A stretch of DNA of 64,000 nt from F1-80-MAGs062 sp046345315. GTDB lineage: Bacteria > Planctomycetota > Planctomycetia > Planctomycetales > Planctomycetaceae. The stretch lies in contig JBKDKA010000022.1 in assembly GCA_046345315.1 (NCBI GenBank), positions 10,310 to 74,309 of the forward strand, given 5' to 3'. The notes under the pieces are model-generated. The model saw only the letters and a list, made by a program, of their open reading frames with translations. It searched no databases and had not been told where the DNA came from. How positions within the stretch are numbered: position 1 is the first letter of the stretch; every line of letters begins with the position of its first letter. A program made the translations under genes and the position numbers. Positions 18,334 through 28,123 of this stretch are shown one piece after another.

Positions 18334-19038
18334 CTCGTGGTCCTGTCTCTTCTGTTTTCCTGAGTCACCGGATACTGCCTGCTGCCTCTGTGACAAAATA
18401 CCAAGTGTCACGAAACAACGGTTGGCATCTTCAAGACTGAGTCGCAGCGTTCATCGGAGTGTTAACTCTAACATCGATGAATCATTCAGCACCAGTCCCC
18501 TTGCGCGACACTCCGAGTAATGACATATCGGTCCGCCTTCTGCAGGCAAAGCATTGGGCCAGCACTCTCAAACGTCGCTTATCCACTCGACGCTACCATT
18601 TTGTCACAGCCTCTCAGGATTCAAGCGACAGATCCTTCCGCCAGCAGTCGATGCACCCGAATCGGCATTTTCGGCGATTTTTCTGATCACTCTCACGGAG
18701 GCCGCTGCTGAAATGAACAACCTTTCAGGATCGCGCTGGCTGCGATCCGAAGAATTGGACATAATTTCAGCCGTTCGGCCTGATTCGTTTGCGCGATTTC
18801 CGGCCGGGAGTTCAGTTGGATCCATCTCTCAGCCGGAATCCGTGCCCGTCCCGTGCTGAATTAAATCAAAACGCGATGACGGGCTCTGTGCTAAGTCGGC
18901 CATGAAAAGATAGAAGACGGAAGGTGGTTCCTGTGTGCCACTGGCTATGCCAGTGCTGCTTGCTGGAAAACACTGGCGTAGCCAGTGGCACACGACAATT
19001 GATCCTTCACAGATCACCAGCTCCTCGGAAGACGAACC
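18334..19038. other. Intergenic region between divergent glpK and PhyH genes
   Basis: This 705-base region contains a MITE-like palindrome (18889-19016) next to the PhyH gene and a small inverted repeat TGTTA-N4-TAACA at 18460-18473. Short frames, including a 48-codon one ending at 18859, show no recognisable protein. No RNA gene was recognised. Confidence 0.5.
18889..19016. repeat. MITE-like palindromic element, copy B
   Basis: The hairpin arms are at 18933-18955 and 18971-18993 (one mismatch, GCGTAG for GCATAG). The outer ends GTGCTAAGTCGGCCATGA and its right-hand partner near 19000-19016 resemble the inverted ends of copy G but are more diverged. It lies just before the ATG of the PhyH-family gene at 19039 and may be transcribed with it. 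Confidence 0.8.
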
Positions 19039-19986
19039 ATGACAACCACATTTAAAGCACCACACGTTGCACAGACTGATTTCAGCCTGACCAGTCTCGG
19101 ACATCATCTGGAAACGATACCTGGTGCGTTCGGCTGGCTCGAAGACAGTCGCAGTCTGATGGGACAACCAGAGAAACTCCGCGAGAAGCTGGAAACAGAC
19201 GGATACCTGTATCTCAGGGGAGCACTCGACGCCGAACTCGTCAGCGATGCCGGGGGGCGACTTCTGGAACAGCTGAGTGAGCTGGAAATGATTCAGCCCG
19301 GAACCGCAGTATCCGATGGAATTGCCCGAAATCCGTGGAAGGCCCGATCCTGCCATTCACTTGTCCATTCAAACCAGCCTCTTCAGCAGCTGCTCTTTCA
19401 GGGAAAGATGATTTCCGTTTTTGAACTGCTGCTGAACAGCGCGATCCGACATTTTGACTTTACCTGGATTCGGGTCATGGGGCCGGGTAAAGGCACGGCT
19501 CCTCATGCCGATTCGGTCTACATGAACCGCGGCACACAGCAGCTCTACACAGCATGGACGCCGCTCATGGAGATTCCGCTCGAGATCGGAGGTCTCATGG
19601 TCATGCCGGGTTCTCACCGCCTGAGTCGTCTGCAGAAGTATTTCGATTCCGATGTGGACTCATTCTGCGAAAACCGAGCTCCGAGAAAACCGAAGGACGC
19701 CCACGAATGGATCGGTCCCGTGGGCGACGGCAAGCTCAGCGAGAATCCTCGAGTGCTTCGCGAACGACTCGGACTCCCCTGGCTGACGGCAGAGACCTGG
19801 CAGCCAGGAGATGTCCTGATCTTTCACATTCACACGCTGCATGCATCCCTCGACAATCACTCCGATCGGATTCGGATGTCGGTGGACACTCGTTATCAGC
19901 GTGCTGACGAACCAGCAGACCCGAGATGGGTTGGCCCGAACCCGCCGGGGCATTCCAAAGCCGACCGGCGGTCTGTGATCTGCTGA
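19039..19986 (+). CDS. Phytanoyl-CoA dioxygenase (PhyH) family protein
   Basis: The family consists of Fe(II)/2-oxoglutarate-dependent oxygenases that hydroxylate small molecules or lipids. The 315-residue protein has the metal triad in the expected places: His156 and Asp158 in PHADSVYMN, and His268 in HTLHASLDN. Arg277 (DRIRMSVDTRYQ) is suited to bind 2-oxoglutarate. The strand LEIGGLMVMPGSHR is the usual core strand of the double-stranded beta helix. The start ATG 19039 follows a GGAAGA. Its stop codon lies two bases from the stop of the convergent next gene. The substrate is unknown, and bacterial PhyH proteins vary widely. Confidence 0.85.
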   Translation: MTTTFKAPHVAQTDFSLTSLGHHLETIPGAFGWLEDSRSLMGQPEKLREKLETDGYLYLRGALDAELVSDAGGRLLEQLSELEMIQPGTAVSDGIARNPWKARSCHSLVHSNQPLQQLLFQGKMISVFELLLNSAIRHFDFTWIRVMGPGKGTAPHADSVYMNRGTQQLYTAWTPLMEIPLEIGGLMVMPGSHRLSRLQKYFDSDVDSFCENRAPRKPKDAHEWIGPVGDGKLSENPRVLRERLGLPWLTAETWQPGDVLIFHIHTLHASLDNHSDRIRMSVDTRYQRADEPADPRWVGPNPPGHSKADRRSVIC

Positions 19987-19988
19987 GT

Positions 19989-22430
19989 TTATTTCTTTTC
20001 GGCGTTGTCAGGCTGCCGCAGAAGCCAGACTTCCGCCACCTGACATCCGCGACCGTTGCCGCCAAAACCCGCTTCGCGATTCCAGCGAATGCGCAGATCG
20101 CCGTCCTGAGTCGCCTCAGCCGGGATTGCAAACTCCTGCGGGGTTATCTCCGTTGGTTTGAGCTGGAAGTCATGGATCGTCAGTCCATCCGCCTGCATGC
20201 GAATTTTCATCGGTCGGAGCGGCTCTGCGGAGTAGACAACACGAATCCGGTATGTCGCTTTCGGATCCAGATTTTCATAGTACATCTCAAGCGGTGCGTC
20301 ATACATGCTCAAAACATTGTTCCACCACTCACGCGGGCTGTCGGGACGGGGATCAAAGCTTGTGAAGACCGACTTTCGAAAATCCGGGTTCTCGGAGAAC
20401 GGAACGATGTTTGGGGCCAGATGAGGCTGCCGCTGAGGATCTCCCAGGTCATCGTAGAAACTGCCGGGGCCCGGGTCTGTGCGGTTCACCACAGCATCAA
20501 GTGCCTTGAGACGCTCTTCTTCCGTCGGAAGCCCCCGAACTTCAGCCAGTTGCTTTCGCAGCCAGACGCGGTCGTTCAGTGGCACGTCGATCGTTTCGTG
20601 AGATGTCCCGCGGCCGATCTGCCCCTGCTGCAGTTGACTGTTCAGCTGCATCTGAATCGTCTGAAAGAGTGCTTCTGAAAGATCGTTGAGTCGACTTCGA
20701 CGATCCGGGGAAACCAGAATCCGATCCGCTTTCTCCAGTTCTGTTTCTGCCAGCTGAATGGCTGACAGTGTGCCCGATCGGCGGGCCTGACGAAGCAGGG
20801 ACTCCGCTTCTTTTCGCTGAGCTGTTTCTGCAATCAGCCGATCTCTGAGCCATGCATCGTAATAGGCGCGATACAGTCCCTGGAGAAATCTCCAGTTGTG
20901 AAGCAGGCGTGGTCCGCCGGATCGCTCCATGCTCTGAAACTGTCGAAGTGTCGTTTCCACGCCGGTATTGGTGAGCAGTGGACCTGTCCAGTTTCGCTCG
21001 AGTGCCAGAAGTCCCTGAGCGAAGGATTCGGTAAACTCTTCGGCAATGAAATAACGACTGTACTGCCGCAGAATATCGATCACCGGAGTCTGGCTGTTCC
21101 ACCCAAGACCACTCCAGATGAATTTATTCACATCGTCGTTGCAGCCTTCGGAGTAAGTGATGAAACCGATCGTCGCAGGTTTGTAATAGCGATAGATTGC
21201 CGCCTGGCTCATCGGACGCGGATTGATGACTTCACGTCCCTGTGTCAGCGCGAATGCAGTATCCCATTCAGGAACTGCATGCTGGCAGTTGATGCTGTGA
21301 GTGATATCCGGATAACCTCGAATCGGATATCGAGCCGGAATCGCCTGACGAACGTCATAAAGACTCATTCGCACCTGAGGACCGAAAACAATTCCATCCA
21401 GCCATGCGGGCTCGGTCTTCATGAACTGATAGAATTCATCGTCCCAGTCCTTGTTGAAGCTCTGAGGTGACATCCACATCTGTGCTTTCGGATGATACTT
21501 CCGCAGCAGAGCGGCCTGTTTCTCAAGTAGTGCCATGAGAGGCAGCGGATGAGTATGCCCGGGATCGCCTCCCGGAACAAAAATCACATCGATCCGTGGC
21601 AGGCGACGGTAAACTTCTTCCCATTCCTTCAGTGCGGAAGCCACTGTCTGCGGGTCGGTATAGTCTTTATCCATGGCGGGATACCAGATCCAGACACCAA
21701 GACCGTATTCATCCGCAACACGAGACATATCCACCATCATCTGCATGGGTGGCACCGGAAAGTGCGGGCTGTCTGCGTCGTCGTCGGAACGCGGCGGAAT
21801 CAATTCGATGGCGTTCGTACCGAAGACCGCCAGATCACGATAGTACTGTTCCCATTGTTTCAGGTCCCAGGCATCGTAGGAGTTTGTCTTGGGGCGGTAG
21901 CCGAGCTGGTGACCTCGCAGCGGAGTCTCAGGTGCGGAATCCTCCTGAAAGTCTGCGGGGATTCTGATCTGCCCGCGGCTCATTCGGAGTTCCCGAAGCA
22001 ACCTTCCGACACCAAACAGGACACCACGTTCATCGTTTCCGGAAACGACCACTGTTGACCTGGTTCGTGACACCAGAATCTGATACCCCTCCGGACGATC
22101 ATTCCCCGCCACTGCCGGAAGACCTCGGGATTTCAGCAGTGATGCCAGGGACGTTTTTCGCCCCACCAGAATTGCCGGAGACGCGGAGCCTTCGGAAGTC
22201 GAAGTCTTCGAGGCACTGTTCAGAGAAATCATCGTGCGTGTGCGGACTTCCTCAACGAGCATCTGCACTGCTTTTGCTTCGCGAGGCGTTGTGCTGTCCG
22301 GCGTCACCACCTGTGCGGATGACAGGTCCATGAGATCTTCCGCTGCCAGGCCAACACCTGAGCTGCAGGCCTGCACCAGCGAAACAAACGCAACGACCCA
22401 GAGACACTTCTTTCCCATGAGGGCATTCAC
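19989..22430 (-). CDS. Exported glycoside-hydrolase-like protein (GH20/GH67-type N-terminal domain and barrel)
   Basis: The 813-residue protein starts with a signal peptide (hydrophobic core about 8-28). Residues about 45-160 resemble the small N-terminal domain seen before GH20, GH67 and GH84 barrels (SGNDERGVLFGVGRLLREL). A TIM-barrel-like part follows with PLRGHQLGYRPKTNSYD, FGTNAIELIPP, EYGLGVWIWYPAMD, RIDVIFVPGGDPGHTHP and IGFITYSEGCNDDVNKFIW. A helical region (about 520-640) and a C-terminal beta domain come after. An alpha-glucuronidase or hexosaminidase-like role is possible, but I cannot name the catalytic acids with confidence. It ends two bases from the PhyH stop. Confidence 0.65.
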   Translation of the reverse strand: MNALMGKKCLWVVAFVSLVQACSSGVGLAAEDLMDLSSAQVVTPDSTTPREAKAVQMLVEEVRTRTMISLNSASKTSTSEGSASPAILVGRKTSLASLLKSRGLPAVAGNDRPEGYQILVSRTRSTVVVSGNDERGVLFGVGRLLRELRMSRGQIRIPADFQEDSAPETPLRGHQLGYRPKTNSYDAWDLKQWEQYYRDLAVFGTNAIELIPPRSDDDADSPHFPVPPMQMMVDMSRVADEYGLGVWIWYPAMDKDYTDPQTVASALKEWEEVYRRLPRIDVIFVPGGDPGHTHPLPLMALLEKQAALLRKYHPKAQMWMSPQSFNKDWDDEFYQFMKTEPAWLDGIVFGPQVRMSLYDVRQAIPARYPIRGYPDITHSINCQHAVPEWDTAFALTQGREVINPRPMSQAAIYRYYKPATIGFITYSEGCNDDVNKFIWSGLGWNSQTPVIDILRQYSRYFIAEEFTESFAQGLLALERNWTGPLLTNTGVETTLRQFQSMERSGGPRLLHNWRFLQGLYRAYYDAWLRDRLIAETAQRKEAESLLRQARRSGTLSAIQLAETELEKADRILVSPDRRSRLNDLSEALFQTIQMQLNSQLQQGQIGRGTSHETIDVPLNDRVWLRKQLAEVRGLPTEEERLKALDAVVNRTDPGPGSFYDDLGDPQRQPHLAPNIVPFSENPDFRKSVFTSFDPRPDSPREWWNNVLSMYDAPLEMYYENLDPKATYRIRVVYSAEPLRPMKIRMQADGLTIHDFQLKPTEITPQEFAIPAEATQDGDLRIRWNREAGFGGNGRGCQVAEVWLLRQPDNAEKK

Positions 22431-22650
22431 CTGATCGAGTTCAGAATGCAGACAGATCCTGTCAACCGCAGGCTTCTATCCGGAGATCTGTCGTTACTGG
22501 ACGCCTGAACTGGTGAGATTATTCTTCCTGGGCACCTCGCACAAGCGGCCGCTGGACAAATGCCTGCTGCGTCGCCATCTTTGGGCTCGACATCGCGATG
22601 TCCTGACTCATTGCTCGTGACAGACATTGTCGCTGGGCTGATCATTCCGA

Positions 22651-23265
22651 ATGGCAACAGCGGCTCAGCAGGAGCTTCGCTCTTCGGAAATGTTTCTCCT
22701 TTGTGATCTTCATGTGCTTCGTGGTGCAACCTGTTTTTCAACACGAAGATCACAAAGGACACGAAGGATGTGTGTGATCAATTGTCTGATCTCAGGTGGG
22801 CCGAGGCTTCTGCCGAGGCGTCTGAGGCTGTGAAGAGAAATGGTTTCGTAGTTTCGGGACGTTGCTTGCGGTGTGCCTGCGCTTCGCTTGTCACACCCTA
22901 CAGAAAATCGCAGCCGCTTATGCGGTGGTCATCGTGAATGACAACAGCGGCTCCACAGGAGTTGAGCCATTCCGAAATGTTTCTCCTTCGTGATCTTCGT
23001 GTCCTTCGTGGTGAAACCTGTTTTTCAGAATGAAGATCACGAAACGCACGAAGGATGTGTGTGAGCAAGTGACTGATTTCCGGCAGCACCTCAATGCTTA
23101 TGCCGAGGCGTCTGAGGCTGTGAAAGAAATCATTTCGTAGTTTCGGGGCGTTGTTTGCGGTGTGCCTGCGCTTCGCTTGTCACACCCTACAAGAAATCGC
23201 AGCCGCTTTTGCGGTGGTCATCGTGAAAAACAACAGCGGCTCAACAGGAGTTGAGCCTTCCCGAT
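22651..23265. repeat. Tandem duplication of a ~288-bp unit with a partial third copy
   Basis: Unit 1 (22651-22937) and unit 2 (22938-23226) share the same order of blocks: ACAACAGCGGCTC..., GAAATGTTTCTCCTT, CTTCGTGGTG-AACCTGTTTTTCA, GAAGATCAC then CACGAAGGATGTGTGTGA, CCGAGGCGTCTGAGGCTGTG, GTGTGCCTGCGCTTCGCTTG and TCGCAGCCGCTT-TGCGGTGG. A third copy starts at about 23227 and breaks after 40 bases. The inner GTGATCTTCxTGTxCTTCGT and GAAGATCACxAAxxxCACGA blocks are inverted to each other. Divergence between units shows the duplication is not recent, or is kept partly in step. Confidence 0.8.
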
Positions 23266-23317
23266 GTGCGTTGTCCAACTAATCGTGCCCTCAGAAATTC
23301 CGGTTGCGACCAAATAG

Positions 23318-23354
23318 AAAACCCGCAGTCGACATTCGTCGGACTGCGGGTTTT
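23318..23354 (-). terminator. Terminator hairpin downstream of the redoxin-like gene
   Basis: The stem AAAACCCGCAGTC (23318-23330) pairs with GACTGCGGGTTTT (23342-23354), extended by GAC/GTC around an ATTC loop. Read on the minus strand it ends in TTTT and lies 68 bases after the stop of the 23422-25395 gene. It is symmetrical and could work in both directions. Confidence 0.8.
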
Positions 23355-23421
23355 CAGTGAAATTCTCAGATTCTCGTACCCGCCATAGAGATGGCTCTGT
23401 GCGGGCAGCACCAATCAGAAA

Positions 23422-25395
23422 TCAGTTCTTTGCCGGAGCAGCCTTGGCTGCCGACTGGCGAGTTGCTGATTCCAGCTTATCACCCTTCAGGAGTGCCTGA
23501 ACTCCCGCGTCAAGGTTGGCAGTGGCGATTCCACCGGCGACAGTACCGGACTTGTCAACGAGGAACATCGTGGGAACAGATACGATGCCGTATTCACGTG
23601 CAATCTTTCCGTCGGTACCATCGGCATCACGGATACTGTTCCAGGTAATCTCATGCTGCTTGATGTAACTCGGCAGTGCATCCGCGCTGGAATCGAGGTT
23701 CACACCAAGGATTTCAAAACCACTGGCTTTGTACTTTTTGTGAATCTCGTTGATCTGAGCGAGATCATCCGTGAACGGCTTGGCCCACGTCGCCCAGAAG
23801 ACCACGAGAGTGACTCGTCCTCGATAATCAGCCGACGACAACGGTCGATTGTTCAGAGCCGTTCCCTCCAGAGCCAGTTTGGTGCCCGTGAGCGAAAGTC
23901 TCTTCAGAGCACCTCGGGCACGAATTCCGGCATTGGATCGTTCATAGTCTTTGGCGAGCCGTGCATACCAGGCTTTGGCATCGTCAAGTCGGCCCATAAG
24001 CTCAAGGCTGATCGCCAGCTGAGCAATTGCATCCGCTGCGTCTTCCGACTTCGGCCAGCGTTTTGCAAATACTTCCAGCTGTTCAAGCCACCATTTCTGA
24101 GCAGCGTCTCGTTTGGTTTCATCATCTGTCTTCAGCTGAACTGCGTATTCAGCAAGCAGGCGACGGTAGTAAACATAGCCAAGGATGTCTTCATTCTCTT
24201 TGACTTTGTCCTGCAGCGCGGTCAGTCGCTCAAGTCCTTCCGGGTAAGCGCCCGTCTGTGTTGCCGCAGCAACGCCGTCTGCGAACTGGCGAACCCACTG
24301 CAGCTTGTCTTCGGGCTTCTGTGGCTGAGCAATAATCTGTTCAATCAGATCGGCTCGCTTCACGTTGTATTTGGCGATGTCCTGAGGTTTCGAATCCGGT
24401 GCCGGGCTGGCTTCATCGACCTTCTGCAGAGCTGCGAGAAGTTTCTGCATCTCTTCCGACATGCTTTCTCCGGTTGAGGCATCAGCTGACGACAGCCGTG
24501 GCTGCATCAGAATCCCACCCACCTGAATCGACTGCGGACCGCTGCCGTCCAGTGGGGTCGGAATCTGTGTCAGTTTCCAGGTCTCGCCGACTCGCACCAT
24601 TTCACCGATCATGATCAGATCAGTTTTTTCACCGTTCTGAATGAATGCCATGGCGTTTTCAAGGACCATGAGTTCCATGGAGGAACGACCGTCTTCCACG
24701 GGAATGAGCCCTGGCAGTGGCGAATCGAATCGAACCCATTTAGAACGAGGACTGACCACCTTGGAGGCCTGCAGTACGGCTCGAAGCTTCGCGGTGATAT
24801 CCGCAGTCGACTCCGCAATCTGTTTGGCAACGTCGTCAGAAATCTTCAGCGCCTGAACCTCTTCCTGGGTGATCATGACACTGCTCAGAGCTCGAACATC
24901 GCCCTGAATAATGGCATCGACCGCAACATGAGCTGCCTCCTGAGCGGAAATCATTTTCCAGGAATCAATGCGGCCATCTTCATTCTGGTCGATCCCCCAG
25001 CGAGTTCCGCCCCAGTTCATCCAGCGGCTCTGGTCAGGCTTCCCGTTCTTGTTGCTGTCGACGTCTCGATAGACTTCCAGTCCCATGCGATAAAATCGGA
25101 AGAGGTCCGGCTTGCTGTCGCCATTGACGTCGGTGAATCGTCGAAGAACCTGACCTGCAGGTCCGTAAACGACGAAGCCGGCAGCTCCCTGAGCACGTTC
25201 GACTTCGACACGACACTTTGCCATCTCCGCGGCTTCCGGTGTGTCGAATTCGATATCCTTCTGAACCGGAAGATAGTCTTTCAGCAGCTTTTCTGCTGAT
25301 GGCCCCTGCCCGAAAGCAGATCCCATGACTGAAATGCCGATGGTGACTCCCATCGCTGCAAAATGCGCGAATCGCGTGAATCGCATCCCTGCCAC
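23422..25395 (-). CDS. Exported protein with a TlpA/redoxin-like C-terminal domain lacking active-site cysteines
   Basis: The 657-residue protein has a signal peptide (ending near SAFGQ). An EF-hand-like calcium segment follows (DVNGDSKPDLFRFYR, DSNKNGKPDQS and DQNEDGRIDSWKM, about residues 80-135), then a long helical region. A thioredoxin-fold domain closes the protein (about 505-640). The active site reads FWATWAKPF (533-541): where TlpA-like proteins have W-C-x-P-C, this has W-A-K-P-F, so neither redox Cys is present. The cis-Pro loop (SVPTMFLVD) is kept. Disulfide reduction is therefore unlikely; binding or a structural role is inferred. Ala/Lys-rich residues form the tail. Confidence 0.8.
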   Translation of the reverse strand: MAGMRFTRFAHFAAMGVTIGISVMGSAFGQGPSAEKLLKDYLPVQKDIEFDTPEAAEMAKCRVEVERAQGAAGFVVYGPAGQVLRRFTDVNGDSKPDLFRFYRMGLEVYRDVDSNKNGKPDQSRWMNWGGTRWGIDQNEDGRIDSWKMISAQEAAHVAVDAIIQGDVRALSSVMITQEEVQALKISDDVAKQIAESTADITAKLRAVLQASKVVSPRSKWVRFDSPLPGLIPVEDGRSSMELMVLENAMAFIQNGEKTDLIMIGEMVRVGETWKLTQIPTPLDGSGPQSIQVGGILMQPRLSSADASTGESMSEEMQKLLAALQKVDEASPAPDSKPQDIAKYNVKRADLIEQIIAQPQKPEDKLQWVRQFADGVAAATQTGAYPEGLERLTALQDKVKENEDILGYVYYRRLLAEYAVQLKTDDETKRDAAQKWWLEQLEVFAKRWPKSEDAADAIAQLAISLELMGRLDDAKAWYARLAKDYERSNAGIRARGALKRLSLTGTKLALEGTALNNRPLSSADYRGRVTLVVFWATWAKPFTDDLAQINEIHKKYKASGFEILGVNLDSSADALPSYIKQHEITWNSIRDADGTDGKIAREYGIVSVPTMFLVDKSGTVAGGIATANLDAGVQALLKGDKLESATRQSAAKAAPAKN

Positions 25396-25598
25396 TCCGT
25401 ACTAAAGCGAATTCTGACTCGAATTCGTACCGTCATTGAAATCAATACCGGCCGAGACAACGTTTCCATCTCCGGGTCAAACCTGAGACCCGATCGACCG
25501 GCGCCTGACGCGCGGAGTTTACGAAATGCAGCAACATCAAGTCACGATCAGTTTTCGTGTGAGGTTGAGTAAAATCGGGAATTTTCGGCAAAATTCTT

Positions 25599-26936
25599 TC
25601 AGATCAGCTCGGCAATCGGCTGCTGCGAATCCGCAATGTACTGCGGACGGCCGTTCAGATCCGGAATCGTGCTCGCAGGATCAATCCCCAGATTGTGAAA
25701 GATGGTGGCGAAGACTTCCGGCACAGTGATCGGTCGGGAAACAGCTTCTTCCGCGTATCGACTGGTGGCTCCGATGACCTGACCAGTTTGCATCCCCCCA
25801 CCCGCCAGCAGGCAGAACATCACATTGGGCCAGTGGTCGCGCCCGCCACTCACGTTGATCTTCGGTGTTCGACCGAATTCACCCCAGACGACGACAGATA
25901 CGTCTCGATCCAGTCCGCGTTCATGCAGATCGGCAACCAGAGCGGCGAGCCCCTGATCGAGCAATGGAATCACGCGGCGACCATTCGAAAAATTGCCCCC
26001 ATGCCAGTCAAAGTCGGCAAACGAGACGGTGACACAACGTGCACCGGCTTCAACCAGACGCCGAGCTGCCAGGAACTTTGACATGTGAGCCTGATAGCCA
26101 AGCGACGAATACGGCAGACATTCCGGATCGTCCTTGCCATATCGTTCTCGAACTGATGCATCCTCACGAGACAGATCCAGCGCTTCCAGAAGGCGGCTGG
26201 ACGTCAGAATTCCCAGAGCTCGTTCCGTCAGTGGATCCAGAGTTCCCGAAGCGTGCACCGCATCAGCTTTCCGACGAAACTGATCCAGCCCTGTCAGCAA
26301 AGCACTGCGCTCATGCAGGCGATCCACCGAAATGCTGTTGAGCGACATGTTCTGCAGGCCATCGCCCGTGGGCTTGAATGGCGCATGAGCATCACCCAGA
26401 AAACCAGGACCAGGCAGGTTATATGGCTGATGAGCCATCGGCATGGACAGATCCACACATGGCGGCACACCGGGCTCGACGGGACCACGAAGTCGCGAAA
26501 GGACGGAACCAATTTCCGGCCATCCGCCCTGCGGCCGATTCCGAAACTGATGGCCCGTCACGCACTGAAACGACGAGTGACGCTCTTCCGCCCCGACGAT
26601 CGATCGAATGATCGCAAACCGGTCCATCGATGCCGCGATGCGAGGCATCAGTTCGGAAATCTGAATCCCGGGAACGCTGGTGCTGATCGGCTGAAATTCT
26701 CCGCGAATCTCAGCCGGAGCATCAGGCTTCAGGTCCACCATATCCTGATGAGGAGGTCCGCCGGTGAGATAGATCATAATCACCGACTTGTGCGACCGGC
26801 TGATCCCCGCCTGCTCTTCCGCCTGAAGAAGCTGACGAAGGCCAAAGCCGCCAAACGCAAGCGATCCGGCGGTGAGGAAACGAGATCGACTGATGCGCGG
26901 CATCGGGGATCGAAACGCACGATGTTCCGTGAGCAT
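25599..26936 (-). CDS. DUF1501 domain-containing secreted protein
   Basis: The 445-residue protein starts with an Arg/Ser-rich segment and a hydrophobic stretch (RSRFLTAGSLAFGGFGLRQL) that looks like a weak Tat-type signal. The DUF1501 domain follows, related to the alkaline phosphatase/sulfatase superfamily: SVIMIYLTGGPPHQDMVDLKP, FAIIRSIVGAEERHSS, VVWGEFGRTPKINVSGGRDH and HWPNVMFCLLAGGG. Many planctomycetes pair this gene with a DUF1553/DUF1549 (PSCyt) gene, but none is adjacent here. The function of DUF1501 is not established. ATG 26936 follows AAAGGA. The SMP-30-like gene upstream on the same strand ends 110 bases away. Confidence 0.88.
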   Translation of the reverse strand: MLTEHRAFRSPMPRISRSRFLTAGSLAFGGFGLRQLLQAEEQAGISRSHKSVIMIYLTGGPPHQDMVDLKPDAPAEIRGEFQPISTSVPGIQISELMPRIAASMDRFAIIRSIVGAEERHSSFQCVTGHQFRNRPQGGWPEIGSVLSRLRGPVEPGVPPCVDLSMPMAHQPYNLPGPGFLGDAHAPFKPTGDGLQNMSLNSISVDRLHERSALLTGLDQFRRKADAVHASGTLDPLTERALGILTSSRLLEALDLSREDASVRERYGKDDPECLPYSSLGYQAHMSKFLAARRLVEAGARCVTVSFADFDWHGGNFSNGRRVIPLLDQGLAALVADLHERGLDRDVSVVVWGEFGRTPKINVSGGRDHWPNVMFCLLAGGGMQTGQVIGATSRYAEEAVSRPITVPEVFATIFHNLGIDPASTIPDLNGRPQYIADSQQPIAELI

Positions 26937-27046
26937 TCAATGTCCTTTCGCGATAGTCTCAGTCATCACTCGCTGTTGCCTGGCTGAAGGGATTCATTCG
27001 CATCAATCCAGTGTCGACAATCGTCCCTGATCCGGGCCGGTTCCGA

Positions 27047-28123
27047 TCACGGAAGCTGATACCCTTCTCGATTCAGTCGAATACGGTACACACTCGTTCC
27101 CGCCGTAATATAGAGCAGATTGGAATCTTTTCCGCGTCCGAAACACACATTGGTCGGAACTTCTGTCGGGATGAATGCGACCTCTTTGCCGTCAGGGTTG
27201 TAGACACAGATACCGTGCCGATTCTCCGCGCGAACAGCCACGTAAAGATTTCCATCCTTGTCACAGATCAGCCCGTCCGGGCCATCGTACGGCAAATAAT
27301 CGACAAGAATCTTTCGAAACTTTGCCGACCCATCTGCCGCCAGGTCGTAGGCCATCAATGCCATCAGGCCTTTTCGAAGCGGAGTCACGACTTTGTCGGC
27401 CTGCTCCGCTTTGCCGCGAGTCAGTCGATCGATCGAAGTCGCCCCGTTTTCGTTGCTGACAACGTAGAGCGTTTTCTGGTCGGGAGACACACAGACACCG
27501 TTGGCTTTGCCGGCATCTGAAATGATTCGATGAAGGCTTCCATCCGGATCGATCCGGTAAACACCAACCAGTGGCTGATCAATCGGTTCGTGACCCAGAT
27601 ACCGAGGATCGCTGAAGTAGATCCTCCCCTTTTCGTCGATCGTGATGTCGTTCGGCGAATTCAGAGGTCGACCCTCGAAGAGTCCCGCAATGATGTGCGT
27701 CTTTCCGGTCTTCATGTCTGTCCGAGTGACGCGTCGACCGCCAAAGTCAGCTCCCTCGGCGACGATCATGTTTCCCGCAGCGTCAAACTTGATGCCGTTC
27801 GACATGCCGCTTGGTGACCGGAAAATCGTTGTTTTGCCCGTCGATGGATCGAACTTCCAGATATGTCCCGCTTCAATCGCTCCCTGACTGTCACGGGCCA
27901 CATGGGAGAATGTAATCTCACTGAAATAGATCATGCCGTCGTGGCCGGCAGACACGCCTTCCGTGAGCACTCGTGTCTCAAAGATCTTCTCCAGCTTCGC
28001 ATCGGGAGGAACGATCGGCGTCTCTGCTGATGCAGTCGCCACGAGAGACATCCAGACAAGCGCCGATACAAACGTCAACGGGGAACGCATTGCCACCGTG
28101 AATGATTCTCTGAGCGACACCAT
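27047..28123 (-). CDS. Exported SMP-30/gluconolactonase-like beta-propeller protein
   Basis: From ATG 28123 (AGGAGA five bases upstream) the protein has 358 residues; the open frame extends 17 codons further but the ribosome site decides the start. A signal peptide ends near ATASAETP. The rest is a six-bladed propeller of the SMP-30/LRE family, with GHIWKFDPSTGKTTIF, NSPNDITIDEKGRIYFSDPRY (Asn and Asp metal ligands of the family), KANGVCVSPDQKTLYVV and DGPDGLICDKDGNLYVAV. Family members include calcium-dependent lactonases acting on sugar lactones. The substrate here is unknown. Secretion and the neighbours (DUF1501, GH-like) fit carbohydrate breakdown, but this is inference. Confidence 0.88.
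   Translation of the reverse strand: MVSLRESFTVAMRSPLTFVSALVWMSLVATASAETPIVPPDAKLEKIFETRVLTEGVSAGHDGMIYFSEITFSHVARDSQGAIEAGHIWKFDPSTGKTTIFRSPSGMSNGIKFDAAGNMIVAEGADFGGRRVTRTDMKTGKTHIIAGLFEGRPLNSPNDITIDEKGRIYFSDPRYLGHEPIDQPLVGVYRIDPDGSLHRIISDAGKANGVCVSPDQKTLYVVSNENGATSIDRLTRGKAEQADKVVTPLRKGLMALMAYDLAADGSAKFRKILVDYLPYDGPDGLICDKDGNLYVAVRAENRHGICVYNPDGKEVAFIPTEVPTNVCFGRGKDSNLLYITAGTSVYRIRLNREGYQLP

Larger units (their letters stand above)
22431..23421. other. Large repeat-rich intergenic region
   Basis: Nearly 1 kb between two minus-strand genes is filled by two copies of a ~288-bp unit (22651-22937 and 22938-23226), a third partial copy to about 23265, and a terminator hairpin at 23318-23354. 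Open frames within are short and repeat-derived. No gene was recognised. Confidence 0.75.

Noticed and set aside
18713..18859. 48-codon frame before the PhyH gene
   Set aside because: A purine-rich site is upstream, but there is no domain, hydrophobic segment or leader pattern.
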